From Oscillospiraceae bacterium (GTDB lineage Bacteria; Bacillota; Clostridia; Oscillospirales; CAG-272): a stretch of DNA of 64,000 nt. The translations under genes were made by a program, and so were the position numbers. The stretch covers positions 26,410-90,409 of the forward strand of contig SVTY01000008.1 in assembly GCA_015063535.1 (NCBI GenBank), given 5' to 3'. This document shows, piece by piece, positions 16,322 to 24,890 of this stretch (positions are counted from its first letter, which is position 1; the number at the start of each line of letters is the position of its first letter). The notes below the pieces were generated by a model that was given only the letters and a program-made list of their open reading frames with translations, was not told the DNA's origin and ran no database searches.

Positions 16322-17436
16322 ACGATCTCCTCCGCACGGATCTCACGCCCCTGCTCTGCCGAACGGTAGAACGCCTCGATGATCTTGGCGACCTCCAGAT
16401 TCTGATGCTTCTTGATGAGAAATTCTTCCTTGCCCGCAAGGGTGTTGATGATATTGCGGTACATGTAGCGGTGCTGCTCGAAGGGAACGCCCCGATAGGC
16501 ACCGTTGTCGAACCACTTCATGTCGCACTCGCTCTGATACCGCCCGATGTTCTTGTACAGACGCTCCTTGTTCACCGACAAGCCGCCCTTGTCGCCGCAG
16601 ATCACCATGTCAAGGTTGGTGGTGGGCAGATTCAACGCCCAAGAGAACTTGAAGTTGACGCTCATGCCACCCTCCATGCGCAGAAAGCCCGTGGAAAATT
16701 CCTCCACGTTGAACTCCCGATAATCATAAGGACGGGGTGTGAAGGCTCCGCTGTATGCGCCGCTCTCGGCAAGGCTCAGATGGATGTCCTCGCCCTGATT
16801 GGCAAGCTTCGTGTAGGCACTGCCCGACACACTGACCATCTTCTTGTCGCCCACCAGCCACAAAAGCGAGTCGATCAGATGCACGCCAAGGTCGCAGAAG
16901 GGGCCGCCGAAGTTGTGCTCCTTCATATGGAAGAAGCCCCACGTGGGAATGCCGATCCGACGGATAAATTCGATGTCGGAGAAGTACACGTCGCCCAGCT
17001 CGCCGCTCTCGATCAGTGCCTTGGAGTGCTGCATGTAATTTCTCCACCGCATACACTGGCAGGGGAACAGGATCTTGCCGCATGCCTCTGCGGTATCCCA
17101 CATCTCCTTGGCGTCGGCATAGGTCAGGGCGATGGGCTTTTCGCAGGCAACGTGCGCCCCTGCCTGCAACGCCTTGATCGTCCACTCCTTGTGGTACATG
17201 TTGGGCGTGCAGACCGCCACAAAATCGGGCTTCAGCTCGTCCAGCATTTTCTGGGGATCCTTGTAGTAGTTGGGTACCGCATGGCGGCGGGCGGTCTCTG
17301 CCGCTACCTCCTCACGGATATCGGCAACGCCGACCACCTCAACAAGTCCCTCTTCTCTCAACACATTCAGGGCGGGAAAATGAGCACTGTTGGCGATCAT
17401 TCCCGTTCCGATAATGGCAACTCTCAATTTTTTCAT
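16318..17436 (-). CDS. Gfo/Idh/MocA-family oxidoreductase (2)
   Basis: 372 residues, the most canonical of the four. It has a Rossmann GTGMIANSAH motif at residues 10-19, the EKP motif ACEKPIALT near residue 97, and the catalytic-side GGPFCDLGVHLIDSLLWL with the typical DxGxHxxD pattern. This pattern is that of active NAD(P)-dependent sugar or cyclitol dehydrogenases. It is third in the operon, with AAAGGAGA before its ATG. Four non-identical paralogues in one operon suggest several successive or reversible oxidations at different ring carbons; this is inference. Confidence 0.9.
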   Translation of the reverse strand: MKKLRVAIIGTGMIANSAHFPALNVLREEGLVEVVGVADIREEVAAETARRHAVPNYYKDPQKMLDELKPDFVAVCTPNMYHKEWTIKALQAGAHVACEKPIALTYADAKEMWDTAEACGKILFPCQCMRWRNYMQHSKALIESGELGDVYFSDIEFIRRIGIPTWGFFHMKEHNFGGPFCDLGVHLIDSLLWLVGDKKMVSVSGSAYTKLANQGEDIHLSLAESGAYSGAFTPRPYDYREFNVEEFSTGFLRMEGGMSVNFKFSWALNLPTTNLDMVICGDKGGLSVNKERLYKNIGRYQSECDMKWFDNGAYRGVPFEQHRYMYRNIINTLAGKEEFLIKKHQNLEVAKIIEAFYRSAEQGREIRAEEIV

Positions 17437-17480
17437 GGTTGTTTCTCCTTTTCTTCACCGATTCTTCCTATATTCCGATA

Positions 17481-18569
17481 TTACAGAACCAAGCGCCGTA
17501 CCGTTTCGGTCACGCCCGTCTTGGCGGACCGTGCGCCGGCATCCAATGCCGCCACGATCCGCAGATTCAGCTCCTCGCAAAGCAGCGGGTGCGGCTCTCT
17601 GCCCTCCGCCAAGCACCCGACCACGCTCTCGGCGGACAGGGCAGGAACGTCTGGCTTGGGAAGCTCGATGACCTCGGTGGGAGCGATCCATCCGTGGCTT
17701 CTTCCCTCATAGAGCTTCAGCACGTTGCTGTGGCGGTCGCAAACGATCACACCGTCGGTGCCGTACAGCACGGGGCCGCTGGGGATCTCGGCAGGGTTAT
17801 AGGTCGACCAAGAGCCCTCCAAAAGTCCCACGCCCTTGCCGAAATCCAGCAGCATGGCACTGTAATCCTCTACATCGGAAAAGTCGGTGGCAAACTGCTT
17901 GGCAAGGCAGGCAACACGGTCAGCCGACTGCCCGAACATCCACGTGGACAGTGCCGCTCCGTAGCAGGCATAGTCCAAGATCGAGCCGCCGCCCCGATGG
18001 GCTTGATACCACCAGCTGGCAAGAAGCTCCTCCTTGGGGGGAAGCTGTCCGTCCTTGGAATAGGAGAAGGGTCCCCATGTGGCAGGACTTCGGTAGACAC
18101 ACCGCATCAGCGTGCCGATCCGTCCCTCGTCCAGCATCTGCTTGGCAAGGGTAAAGCTGGGGAACCAAGCAATGGGCCAGTTGGTCAGCATCCGCACGCC
18201 GTTCTCCTTGGCGCATGTGACCATTGCTGCCCCGTCCTCAAAGGTGGGTGCCATGGGCTTTTCGTCAATGACGTGAACTCCCCTCGAAAGCAAGGCACAG
18301 CAGACCTCCTTACGGGAGGCGTTGTCCGACGTCACTACGGCAAAATCCAATCCCGCATCCGCCAGATCGACCCAATTGTCAAATTTCTTGGCTTCGGGAA
18401 ATTTCTCCGCCATTTTGGCGCAATGCTTCTCCAAGTGTTCCTCCGAATAGGGAGGAACCTCGGCAAAGCCCACCACCTCAAACACATCGGGTCTCTGCGC
18501 CAGCAGACGCATCAGCGCACTGATGTGGGGATGGGCAAAGCTGAAAATACCTGTCTTTAATTTTTTCAT
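17481..18569 (-). CDS. Gfo/Idh/MocA-family oxidoreductase (3)
   Basis: 362 residues from the ATG at 18569, chosen because GAGGAG lies 8 bp upstream. The N-terminus reads MKKLKTGIFSFAHPH, with SFAHPH replacing the glycine motif, the same class of change as in oxidoreductase (1); the two appear more related to each other than to (2) and (4). The EKP motif is VIDEKPMAP. The C-terminal domain has GGSILDYACYGAALSTWMFG, parallel to the YLDILCYGCY stretch of (1). Possible roles are dehydrogenase or cofactor-recycling lyase acting on a keto sugar. Second gene of the operon. Confidence 0.87.
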   Translation of the reverse strand: MKKLKTGIFSFAHPHISALMRLLAQRPDVFEVVGFAEVPPYSEEHLEKHCAKMAEKFPEAKKFDNWVDLADAGLDFAVVTSDNASRKEVCCALLSRGVHVIDEKPMAPTFEDGAAMVTCAKENGVRMLTNWPIAWFPSFTLAKQMLDEGRIGTLMRCVYRSPATWGPFSYSKDGQLPPKEELLASWWYQAHRGGGSILDYACYGAALSTWMFGQSADRVACLAKQFATDFSDVEDYSAMLLDFGKGVGLLEGSWSTYNPAEIPSGPVLYGTDGVIVCDRHSNVLKLYEGRSHGWIAPTEVIELPKPDVPALSAESVVGCLAEGREPHPLLCEELNLRIVAALDAGARSAKTGVTETVRRLVL

Positions 18570-18586
18570 CGCTTCTCTCCTCTTTC

Positions 18587-19693
18587 TCAAAAAGTGGTTT
18601 CCAACTCAACGGTGGCACCGCCGGCAATGGCTTCGGGAATCTTACACATGATCTCCAGCACGTGACGGGCATGCTCGGGAGTCAGCACAGGCTCACGATC
18701 CTCCTCCACGGCATCAATCAGGTCACGCAGACAGCAGCACTGGCTGATGAGCTTCTTCGGCTTCGTCTCCCAGCTCATGGGCTCTACCCAGCCGCGAATG
18801 CCCCGCTCGGGACAGTCCATATAGACCTCGGGCATGGGATTCTGCATATATCCCTTGGAAAAGGCAAGTGTTCCCTCACTGCCGAAGATCTCCAGCTGAG
18901 GCGCCTTGGACGCCTTCTGCGAAAATCCCGTATCCACAAAGCCGATCTTGCCGTTGGCGAAGGTGATGGAGATAAAATACTCATCGGGGATCTTGTTTGC
19001 CTCGATGGGCTTGCCGTTGTACTTGCCCGAACGGACCCGACGGTTGGGGGTGGTGACGGCGGCAAGACAGCTGATCTTCTTGGCGGGGCCGAACATGGAG
19101 GTGACGATCTGCAAGCCGTGCACGCCCATATCCACGAGAGCCCCCGCTCCGTCCTCAAAGAACCATGTGGGATCGGCATCCCGATATTGGAAGTATTCGG
19201 GGCCGCCGTGAGCCAGATTGCACTTGATGTAGGCAGGCTCACCGATCACGCCGTCACGGATCATCTGACGGGCGACTGCCAGATCGTAGCGCATGGGGTG
19301 GATGGGAGCGCAGACGAATTTCACGCCCATCCTCTTTGCCAGCTCGATCTGCTCGGTCATCAGCTCCACCGAGGGAGCGGCGGGCTTTTGGGAGACCAGA
19401 TGCTTCCCTGCTCCGAGAATCGCCATATTGATCTGATGGTGTGCCTGAATGGAGGCGGCGTCGATGGCGATATCGAAGTCGCACTGTGCCAGCAGCTCCT
19501 CCACCGAAGAATACCAAGCGGGAACGCCGAATTTCTTCGCCGCCTTCTGCGCCCGCTCAGGGACGATATCGCAGACGGCAACGCATTCCGCATTTGCCTC
19601 CTTTGCGATGTTGGGCAGATATTGCCCGTTGGCAAACATACCGCAGCCGATGACGGCTACCTTCCATTTTTTCTGACCCTGTTGCATTGTCAT
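18587..19693 (-). CDS. Gfo/Idh/MocA-family oxidoreductase (4), first gene of operon
   Basis: 368 residues from the ATG at 19693, which has AAAGGAGACAGG upstream; the open frame extends 36 residues further without a ribosome site and across the promoter. The Rossmann motif is VIGCGMFANGQYLPN. The usual EKP is changed to QKP (LVSQKPAAPS), keeping the Lys. DMGVHGLQIVTSMFG gives the DxGxH pattern. It is first in the operon that runs to the glycyl radical enzyme, with promoter and tandem operator directly upstream. Function within the pathway unknown. Confidence 0.88.
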   Translation of the reverse strand: MTMQQGQKKWKVAVIGCGMFANGQYLPNIAKEANAECVAVCDIVPERAQKAAKKFGVPAWYSSVEELLAQCDFDIAIDAASIQAHHQINMAILGAGKHLVSQKPAAPSVELMTEQIELAKRMGVKFVCAPIHPMRYDLAVARQMIRDGVIGEPAYIKCNLAHGGPEYFQYRDADPTWFFEDGAGALVDMGVHGLQIVTSMFGPAKKISCLAAVTTPNRRVRSGKYNGKPIEANKIPDEYFISITFANGKIGFVDTGFSQKASKAPQLEIFGSEGTLAFSKGYMQNPMPEVYMDCPERGIRGWVEPMSWETKPKKLISQCCCLRDLIDAVEEDREPVLTPEHARHVLEIMCKIPEAIAGGATVELETTF

Positions 19694-19756
19694 ACTCCTG
19701 TCTCCTTTTTCATTCTTTTTTCGGTTCGGAAGCGCATCCGACCGATTCTTACTTTC

Positions 19757-19784
19757 ATTATACCATAAAAGCAGGAAAAAACAA
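19757..19784 (-). promoter_or_regulatory. Promoter of the Gfo/Idh-glycyl radical enzyme operon
   Basis: Minus strand TTGTTT (19784-19779), 16-bp spacer, TGG-TATAAT (19762-19757). The poor -35 suits an activator-dependent promoter and lies directly next to the tandem operator. Confidence 0.7.
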
Positions 19785-19785
19785 T

Positions 19786-19819
19786 GCACAATATGAACCA
19801 ATTATAGCACAATATGAAC
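19786..19819 (-). promoter_or_regulatory. Tandem operator (two 13-bp direct repeats, 21-bp period)
   Basis: On the minus strand GTTCATATTGTGC occurs twice without mismatch (19819-19807 and 19798-19786). The copies are in the same orientation, starts 21 bp apart, and the proximal copy ends 1 bp before the -35 box. This is the geometry of AraC-family activator half-sites. No AraC-type gene is present in the window. Confidence 0.65.
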
Positions 19820-19886
19820 ATTTTCGAGATTTTTTTGTTTTTTCTTATTCTGCGGGGAATCCCACTATGTTCGCATATCTCTCATT

Positions 19887-19967
19887 GTAAGGCGGCGGCT
19901 TGCTGCCGCCGTTCTATTCCGTTTCAAATTTCAATCTTTTTCGGCGGGAGCAAGCCCCCGCCCTACG
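19887..19967. repeat. Two GC-rich repeat C arms
   Basis: A GGCGGCGGC...GCCGCC hairpin (19887-19911) and a CGGCGGGAGCAAGC...CCGCCCTACG arm (19942-19967), joined by the TTCCGTTTCAAATTTCA linker that also joins repeat arms elsewhere in the window. No coding potential. Confidence 0.7.
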
Positions 19968-20029
19968 AGTTTGGTGATTTCTCCTCACAACGAATTCTCT
20001 ATGGAACGCTCCTTTTGTTTTCGTGATAC

Positions 20030-20100
20030 AAAAAAAGTGTGCCGATATCCTTTATCGACACACGCAAGCCTCCGAATGACCGATGTCATTCGGAGGCTTT
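20030..20100 (-). terminator. Terminator(s) after the alpha-mannosidase gene
   Basis: Minus strand: an 11-bp stem beginning GTGTGTCGATA and ending TATCGGCACAC, with one G-T pair, followed by seven T residues. A second hairpin (15-bp stem, GCCTCCGAATGAC core) precedes it at 20066-20100 and has a T-rich tail on the plus strand. Confidence 0.85.
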
Positions 20101-20139
20101 TCTGTATGAAACTTATGTGGAAGTACTTGCCGGAAAAGC

Positions 20140-23100
20140 TTATTTTGCAAACTTCAAGGTTACGATCTCAAAATTGGACAACGACAACGTTACCCTGCCA
20201 TCGGTCACCGTCAGCTCACGCTCCGGCTCCTCCAGCAGATTGCAAAGCCATGCCCGTCCGTATTCAGCGGGAACGCTTACCGTTACCGTAGATTTGCAAT
20301 CGTAGGCATCGTGGAAGCGCACCACCAGACCGTTATCGTCCTCCGCCTTTTTCACGGCGGTGATCACCGCATTGGGCACATCCACCGAGACCAGGGAAAA
20401 GATCTCGGCAAGACTTCCCTTGCCTGCTCCCACCGATTGATAAAGCAGCGGTTGATTCAATGCCCATGCTTCGGTGATCACGCCCGCCTCCCGGAAGTCG
20501 CCCACATGGGGCATCAACGAATAGGTGAAGCGATGCTCGCCCTGGTCGGCATCGGGGTTGGGATCGGTACCGCACTTCAAAAGCGTAAGGCTCAGATCGC
20601 TTCCTCGGGCGCTGTATCCGTACTTGCAATCATTCAGCAGCGCTACACCGTAGCCAGACTCGGAGATATCCGCCCACTTGTGTCCGTAGACCTCAAACTT
20701 CGCCTCGTCCCAAGAGGTATTCTCATGGGTCGCTCTGGTCACGTGACCGTACTGTATGTCATAGGTCGCGCTCATGGCATGGACATGCAGGGGGAAGGAT
20801 GCCTTCAGCACCTGATGATGCTCGTGCCAGTCGATCACCGTCTCAAAGTCGATGCGGCTGCTTTCGGAATAGAGCCATAGCGTCTGGAGAATGGTGGAAT
20901 GCATATACTGCCGTTTGATCCGAAAGCCTGCTCGTGTTCCGTCGGTGACAGGGATCACCGTCGCCTTGTCGTTCAGCGGATAGGGCTTCAGACGGTAGAA
21001 CTCCTGAAGCTCCCAGTTATCGTATTGGTTGGGATTGTCCTCAAACACGGTCAGCACGTTGCCGCACCGTCCCGCCTTGAACACGCCTCTTCCCACTCGC
21101 TTGTCAAGCAATGTCTCGATCTGCCCCGCCTCATTCAAGGTCAGCACATAAAAATCATTTTCGGCGGTCATGCCCTGCACCGTCACACGGCTGTTGGGGG
21201 CGGTATCCTGCACCACCGTCCAACCGTAGGAGGGGACTACTTCTACCGTTTCCCGATAGGTGCCGTTGACCGACAGAGCGACCCGTCTTGCAAAGCCCGT
21301 GGGATTATAGATCAGCGTACCGCCCTCGGTATTCAGACGGGAGGCGATGGCAGACAGCTTTTGCGTTGCCACTCCGTCGGCATACTCGGCAATAGCGGCG
21401 TAATCCTTGTCGGTGCCGTCATAGACCCACTTGATCGAGGAGCCGGGGAGAATGTCGTGGAACTGGTTGTGCAAGGTCTTGCGCCAGATGCGGTTCAGCC
21501 CCTCGGCGTCATAGTCGCCGCCAAAGGTCAGGTCGGTCACAGACAGCGCCTCGGCATTTGCCAGCAAAAATTCTGATTTGCGGTTGCCCCGCTTGACCTT
21601 TGCGACGGAGGTATAGGTTCCTCTGTGAAATTCCAAATACAGCTCACCGACCCATTTGGGAGTACAGTCGGTGCGATTGCAGGCTTCGTCAAAGCTACCC
21701 TTCACAGCTTGCAGATAGGGATACAGGAGACTCATTTCGGTCACAGGCATCTGCGGCAACCCCTTCGCCAAACGGCGCTGTACCTCCAGCATCTCCTTGG
21801 TGGGACCTCCGCCGCCGTCGCCATAGCCGTAGGTCGTCATGATGCGGTCGGAATATTCTTTTTGCTGAAACCGCTCCCAGGTTCCCTTAATCTCGGAGGG
21901 GTTCAGCTTGCCGCAATATGTGGTTCCCTTGTGTTTTGCTCCCGGCTCACCGCCATATCCTTGGGTGGTGATAAAGGAGGTAAAGATCTCGGAGCCGTCG
22001 ATCCCCTCCCACAGGAAGGCATCCTTGGGCATCAAATTGGTATCATTCCAGCTGATCTTGGAGGTAACAAAATATTCCACTCCGCTCTTGTTCAGGATCT
22101 GAGGCATGGCGGCGGAATAGCCGAACACATCGGGCAGAAACAGCACACGACTCTCTTTACCGAACTCCTTGCGGAAGAATTTTTTGCCGTGCAGGATCTG
22201 GCGCACCAGACTCTCGCCCGAGGTCAGATTGCAGTCCGCCTCTAAGTACATCGCTCCCTCCGGCTCCCATCTGCCCTCCTTGACCAACTCCTTCAGCTCC
22301 TCGTATTTTTCGGGAGCCTCTTCCTTCAGATACCGATACAACTCGGGCTGAGACAGGGTGAATTTGTATTCGGGGTAACGGTCCATCAGCATCTTGGCTG
22401 TGGCGAAGCTCCGCTGGATCTTCTCACGGGTCTGCGCTCTGTGCCACAGCCACTCCACGTCGATGTGGGTATGTCCCACGCAATGCACCACAGGCTTTCC
22501 CTCGGTAGTGCAGAGCTTGCCGTAGAACTCGGATGCCATAAAGTCAATGGCGTCCTTGACCGACGCTTGACAGGTTTCGCCGTCGGGGTCACGCAGATCG
22601 ACGAGACGGGCAGCATCCGACAGCACCGACATCATTCGGATCCAATCGGAATCCGCCTCGGACAACAGCTCGCAGACCTCATAAGGAACCTTCACATCAT
22701 AATACAGCTGCTCGACCTGCTTGTTCAGCGCAAGCAGCTCCATGCTGTAAAAGGAAGGGCTTCGGCGTGTGCCTGTGTAAATATAATTGTACAGCTCATA
22801 CTCGGTCTCCGGCTCTAAAAAAGCCTCGGTGTGATTGTTGTCTATGCCTTGGATCATCCTGCCGTTTAAGTACAGCAATCCCTGTCCGTGTCCGTCAAAG
22901 CCCTCGTTGATCCTTAGGATCAGCTCCTCTCCCTCCTGCACAGCAGGGGTTCGGAAGGATGCACGGAGCCAAAAATGGGCATCCGTTCCCTGCAAGGGCA
23001 TGTCGGAGGTATAAGGCATCCAGCCATCGGCAGGTGGCGTGTTGCCCGTTTTGTAGTCACAGGGCTGATATTCCACCCCGGACAGATTACAAAGATGACG

Positions 23101-23157
23101 GTAGCGCATACGATCCAGACTTTTCAGAAAGGACTTTACACTGTTCTTTAGATTCAT
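20140..23157 (-). CDS. Glycoside hydrolase family 38 alpha-mannosidase
   Basis: 1005 residues from the ATG at 23157 (AAAGGAG site). Residues ~1-190 form a beta-sandwich with galactose-binding-like character. The GH38 catalytic domain begins at VVHCVGHTHIDVEWLWHRAQ, whose His and Asp bind the catalytic Zn, and continues with KFTLSQPELYRYLKEEAPE and VLFLPDVFGYSAAMPQIL, where Asp of LPDVFGY is the nucleophile. There is no signal peptide, so it acts inside the cell on imported mannosides or related alpha-linked sugars. It is transcribed towards, but terminated before, the Gfo/Idh-glycyl radical operon; a shared pathway is plausible. The length is normal for bacterial GH38. Confidence 0.93.
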   Translation of the reverse strand: MNLKNSVKSFLKSLDRMRYRHLCNLSGVEYQPCDYKTGNTPPADGWMPYTSDMPLQGTDAHFWLRASFRTPAVQEGEELILRINEGFDGHGQGLLYLNGRMIQGIDNNHTEAFLEPETEYELYNYIYTGTRRSPSFYSMELLALNKQVEQLYYDVKVPYEVCELLSEADSDWIRMMSVLSDAARLVDLRDPDGETCQASVKDAIDFMASEFYGKLCTTEGKPVVHCVGHTHIDVEWLWHRAQTREKIQRSFATAKMLMDRYPEYKFTLSQPELYRYLKEEAPEKYEELKELVKEGRWEPEGAMYLEADCNLTSGESLVRQILHGKKFFRKEFGKESRVLFLPDVFGYSAAMPQILNKSGVEYFVTSKISWNDTNLMPKDAFLWEGIDGSEIFTSFITTQGYGGEPGAKHKGTTYCGKLNPSEIKGTWERFQQKEYSDRIMTTYGYGDGGGGPTKEMLEVQRRLAKGLPQMPVTEMSLLYPYLQAVKGSFDEACNRTDCTPKWVGELYLEFHRGTYTSVAKVKRGNRKSEFLLANAEALSVTDLTFGGDYDAEGLNRIWRKTLHNQFHDILPGSSIKWVYDGTDKDYAAIAEYADGVATQKLSAIASRLNTEGGTLIYNPTGFARRVALSVNGTYRETVEVVPSYGWTVVQDTAPNSRVTVQGMTAENDFYVLTLNEAGQIETLLDKRVGRGVFKAGRCGNVLTVFEDNPNQYDNWELQEFYRLKPYPLNDKATVIPVTDGTRAGFRIKRQYMHSTILQTLWLYSESSRIDFETVIDWHEHHQVLKASFPLHVHAMSATYDIQYGHVTRATHENTSWDEAKFEVYGHKWADISESGYGVALLNDCKYGYSARGSDLSLTLLKCGTDPNPDADQGEHRFTYSLMPHVGDFREAGVITEAWALNQPLLYQSVGAGKGSLAEIFSLVSVDVPNAVITAVKKAEDDNGLVVRFHDAYDCKSTVTVSVPAEYGRAWLCNLLEEPERELTVTDGRVTLSLSNFEIVTLKFAK

Positions 23158-23223
23158 GATCGTTCTCCTTTGAGATTCTTGATTTTGGGATTCTGCACCC
23201 GATGCAATAAACACGCTATAAAC

Positions 23224-23252
23224 ATTATAGATGTTTTGAAAGAAAAAATCAA
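23224..23252 (-). promoter_or_regulatory. Promoter of the alpha-mannosidase gene
   Basis: Minus strand TTGATT (23252-23247), 17-bp spacer, TATAAT (23229-23224). No copy of the tandem operator of the next operon was found here. Confidence 0.75.
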
Positions 23253-23294
23253 TACTAAATTTGCAAAAAAAACATAAAAAATTTGTTCTGTTAT

Positions 23295-23322
23295 CAAAAA
23301 AGGCGGAGCAAGCCCCGCCTTA
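23295..23322 (-). terminator. Terminator after the lipoprotein gene
   Basis: AAGGCGG / CCGCCTT stem with eight-base loop and a T run on the minus strand, 12 bp past the lipoprotein stop. The stem resembles the repeat C arm. Confidence 0.8.
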
Positions 23323-23333
23323 CAGCATGGATA

Positions 23334-23837
23334 TTACCTCGTCACCCGTAAAAGACCGATCTCCTCCACTCTGCCGTCGTCGATCTCGAAGGTCAGCTCC
23401 TGATTGCCCGACACGTAAACGAGGTCGTCCTCGTCGCCCCTTTGAGGCTCACCGTAGGCGGTCTTGACTTTTTCAACCGTATCGCCAATACAAATTCCCT
23501 TGTCGGTGCTTACCAAGTCGTCGTTCAGCTCGATCTGGTCGATGATCTCCTTGCCGTCGGACTTCATGGTATACAGCTCCAGCGAACCGAAGCGGTAGAA
23601 CATGCGGGAGTTGCCCTCTCCGCAATCAAAGACCTCTTGGCTGAGCGTGGGCGTACCCAGTGCCGCAAGCACGGGAGCGGCATCCTTGCCCAGCTCCACC
23701 GCCGTACCGTTCACCGTTACGCCAAAGCCCGTGGCGGTTGTTCCCCCCTCGGTGCTTGCTCCGTCATTTTTTTTGGCACAGGCAACGGCGCAAACCGTCA
23801 GTGCCAAAACCAATATCAAAAGTATCGCTTTTTTCAT
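23334..23837 (-). CDS. Lipoprotein of unknown function, last gene of the acylation cluster
   Basis: 167 residues. The N-terminus has a signal peptide with lipobox VAC (residues ~17-20), followed by a short Gly/Thr/Ser linker. The mature part has two similar segments with the pattern of small beta/alpha units: VTVNGTAVELGKDAAPVLAA near 40-60 and KGICIGDTVEKVKTAYGEP near 112-130. The second resembles repeats in clostridial lipoproteins that begin with IxIGxTxxxVxxxYG. It starts 3 bp after the upstream SGNH-like gene ends. A role as an extracytoplasmic partner of surface acylation is inferred from position only. Confidence 0.75.
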   Translation of the reverse strand: MKKAILLILVLALTVCAVACAKKNDGASTEGGTTATGFGVTVNGTAVELGKDAAPVLAALGTPTLSQEVFDCGEGNSRMFYRFGSLELYTMKSDGKEIIDQIELNDDLVSTDKGICIGDTVEKVKTAYGEPQRGDEDDLVYVSGNQELTFEIDDGRVEEIGLLRVTR

Positions 23838-23840
23838 TTT

Positions 23841-24881
23841 TTATTTCTCTCCTTCTCTGTTTTCCTTATCGGTATGATACCGCTCCACTCTGCCCTGCCA
23901 CCGCTCGGACAGCTCGGTATCGGCTCGGCGGTCGGCAATACCGTGTTCGCTCTGTAATATCTCTCCGAAATAGCTTGTCAGCTTCTCGGCACCGTACACG
24001 TTCAAATGCACGCCGCCGTCATAGGTATCTCGGCTCCAGTCAATGCCGATCTCGCCGCACAGCGGAATGAAGTTGTAGTATCGCAAGCCGTTCTGCTCGG
24101 CGTAAGACACGATCTGCTCCTCCCATTCCTCATACCACCAGTATGCCCACGAATTGGTGGGCGCCTTCATCAAAATCAGCTCGGCTCCCTTTTCCTCGCA
24201 CAAAAGACGCATCCGCTCCAAATAGTCCATCGCCGTCTTTGGCAGAGTATAGTCCGACAGTCTCGCACCCTCAATATCGGCAAGCTCGGCGGACATGGGA
24301 GCAACTCCCGTCTGCATCAGATAGCCGCTGTGAGACACGGCAGGCGGCTCGGAGAAGGCATAGCGGAAATCCTCTCCCTTCAGCTCGGTGATGCGGGAAT
24401 GGAACCGCAACAGCGGAAACACATAGTCCAGAAACTGCTCGTCCTCGGTCATAGAGGCTCGGATCGCCTGTACCTTGGAGGACGACCACTGCATACCGTC
24501 CAGCGTCATACGATTGAACGCCTCGCTCTGCGGCTCTCCGTATTTCAGCGCAAGGACATTAAAGACCACCGCCTTGGGGGTCTCCTTCTCCAGCATTTCC
24601 CGAAGCAGATAGTAGGAGTGCCACACAAGCTGCTGTCCGCTGCCCCGCACATAGGAGGAAATCCCATATTCCTCCCACAGCACGGCGGGAATGATGCTCT
24701 CATAGACCTCGCAATCGCCCACGAACAGAACGTCATGTTCCCCCGCCTCGGCGTAATATTCCCCGATCAGCGCACCCTCGGGATTTTCCCGATATTTCGG
24801 CATCAGCACCGCCTGACACAGCCCCAGCACAAGGGCAAGGACAAGGAGGGCGCAGACCGTAATCAAAATTCGTTTTTTCAT
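23841..24881 (-). CDS. SGNH-like surface acyltransferase (DltD/AlgJ-like position) with Cys in block I
   Basis: 346 residues with one N-terminal transmembrane or signal segment. Block I reads FVGDCEVYESI: Cys stands where GDS-type enzymes have the nucleophile Ser. The C-terminal DGGVHLNVYGAEKL gives the Asp-x-x-His pattern of SGNH block V, so the fold assignment is reasonable. Gene order with an MBOAT protein and an acyl carrier protein equals the DltB-DltC-DltD or AlgI-AlgJ arrangement, where this protein transfers the acyl group onto a cell-surface polymer outside the membrane. The acceptor polymer is unknown. Confidence 0.78.
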   Translation of the reverse strand: MKKRILITVCALLVLALVLGLCQAVLMPKYRENPEGALIGEYYAEAGEHDVLFVGDCEVYESIIPAVLWEEYGISSYVRGSGQQLVWHSYYLLREMLEKETPKAVVFNVLALKYGEPQSEAFNRMTLDGMQWSSSKVQAIRASMTEDEQFLDYVFPLLRFHSRITELKGEDFRYAFSEPPAVSHSGYLMQTGVAPMSAELADIEGARLSDYTLPKTAMDYLERMRLLCEEKGAELILMKAPTNSWAYWWYEEWEEQIVSYAEQNGLRYYNFIPLCGEIGIDWSRDTYDGGVHLNVYGAEKLTSYFGEILQSEHGIADRRADTELSERWQGRVERYHTDKENREGEK

Positions 24882-24890
24882 GCGTTATCC

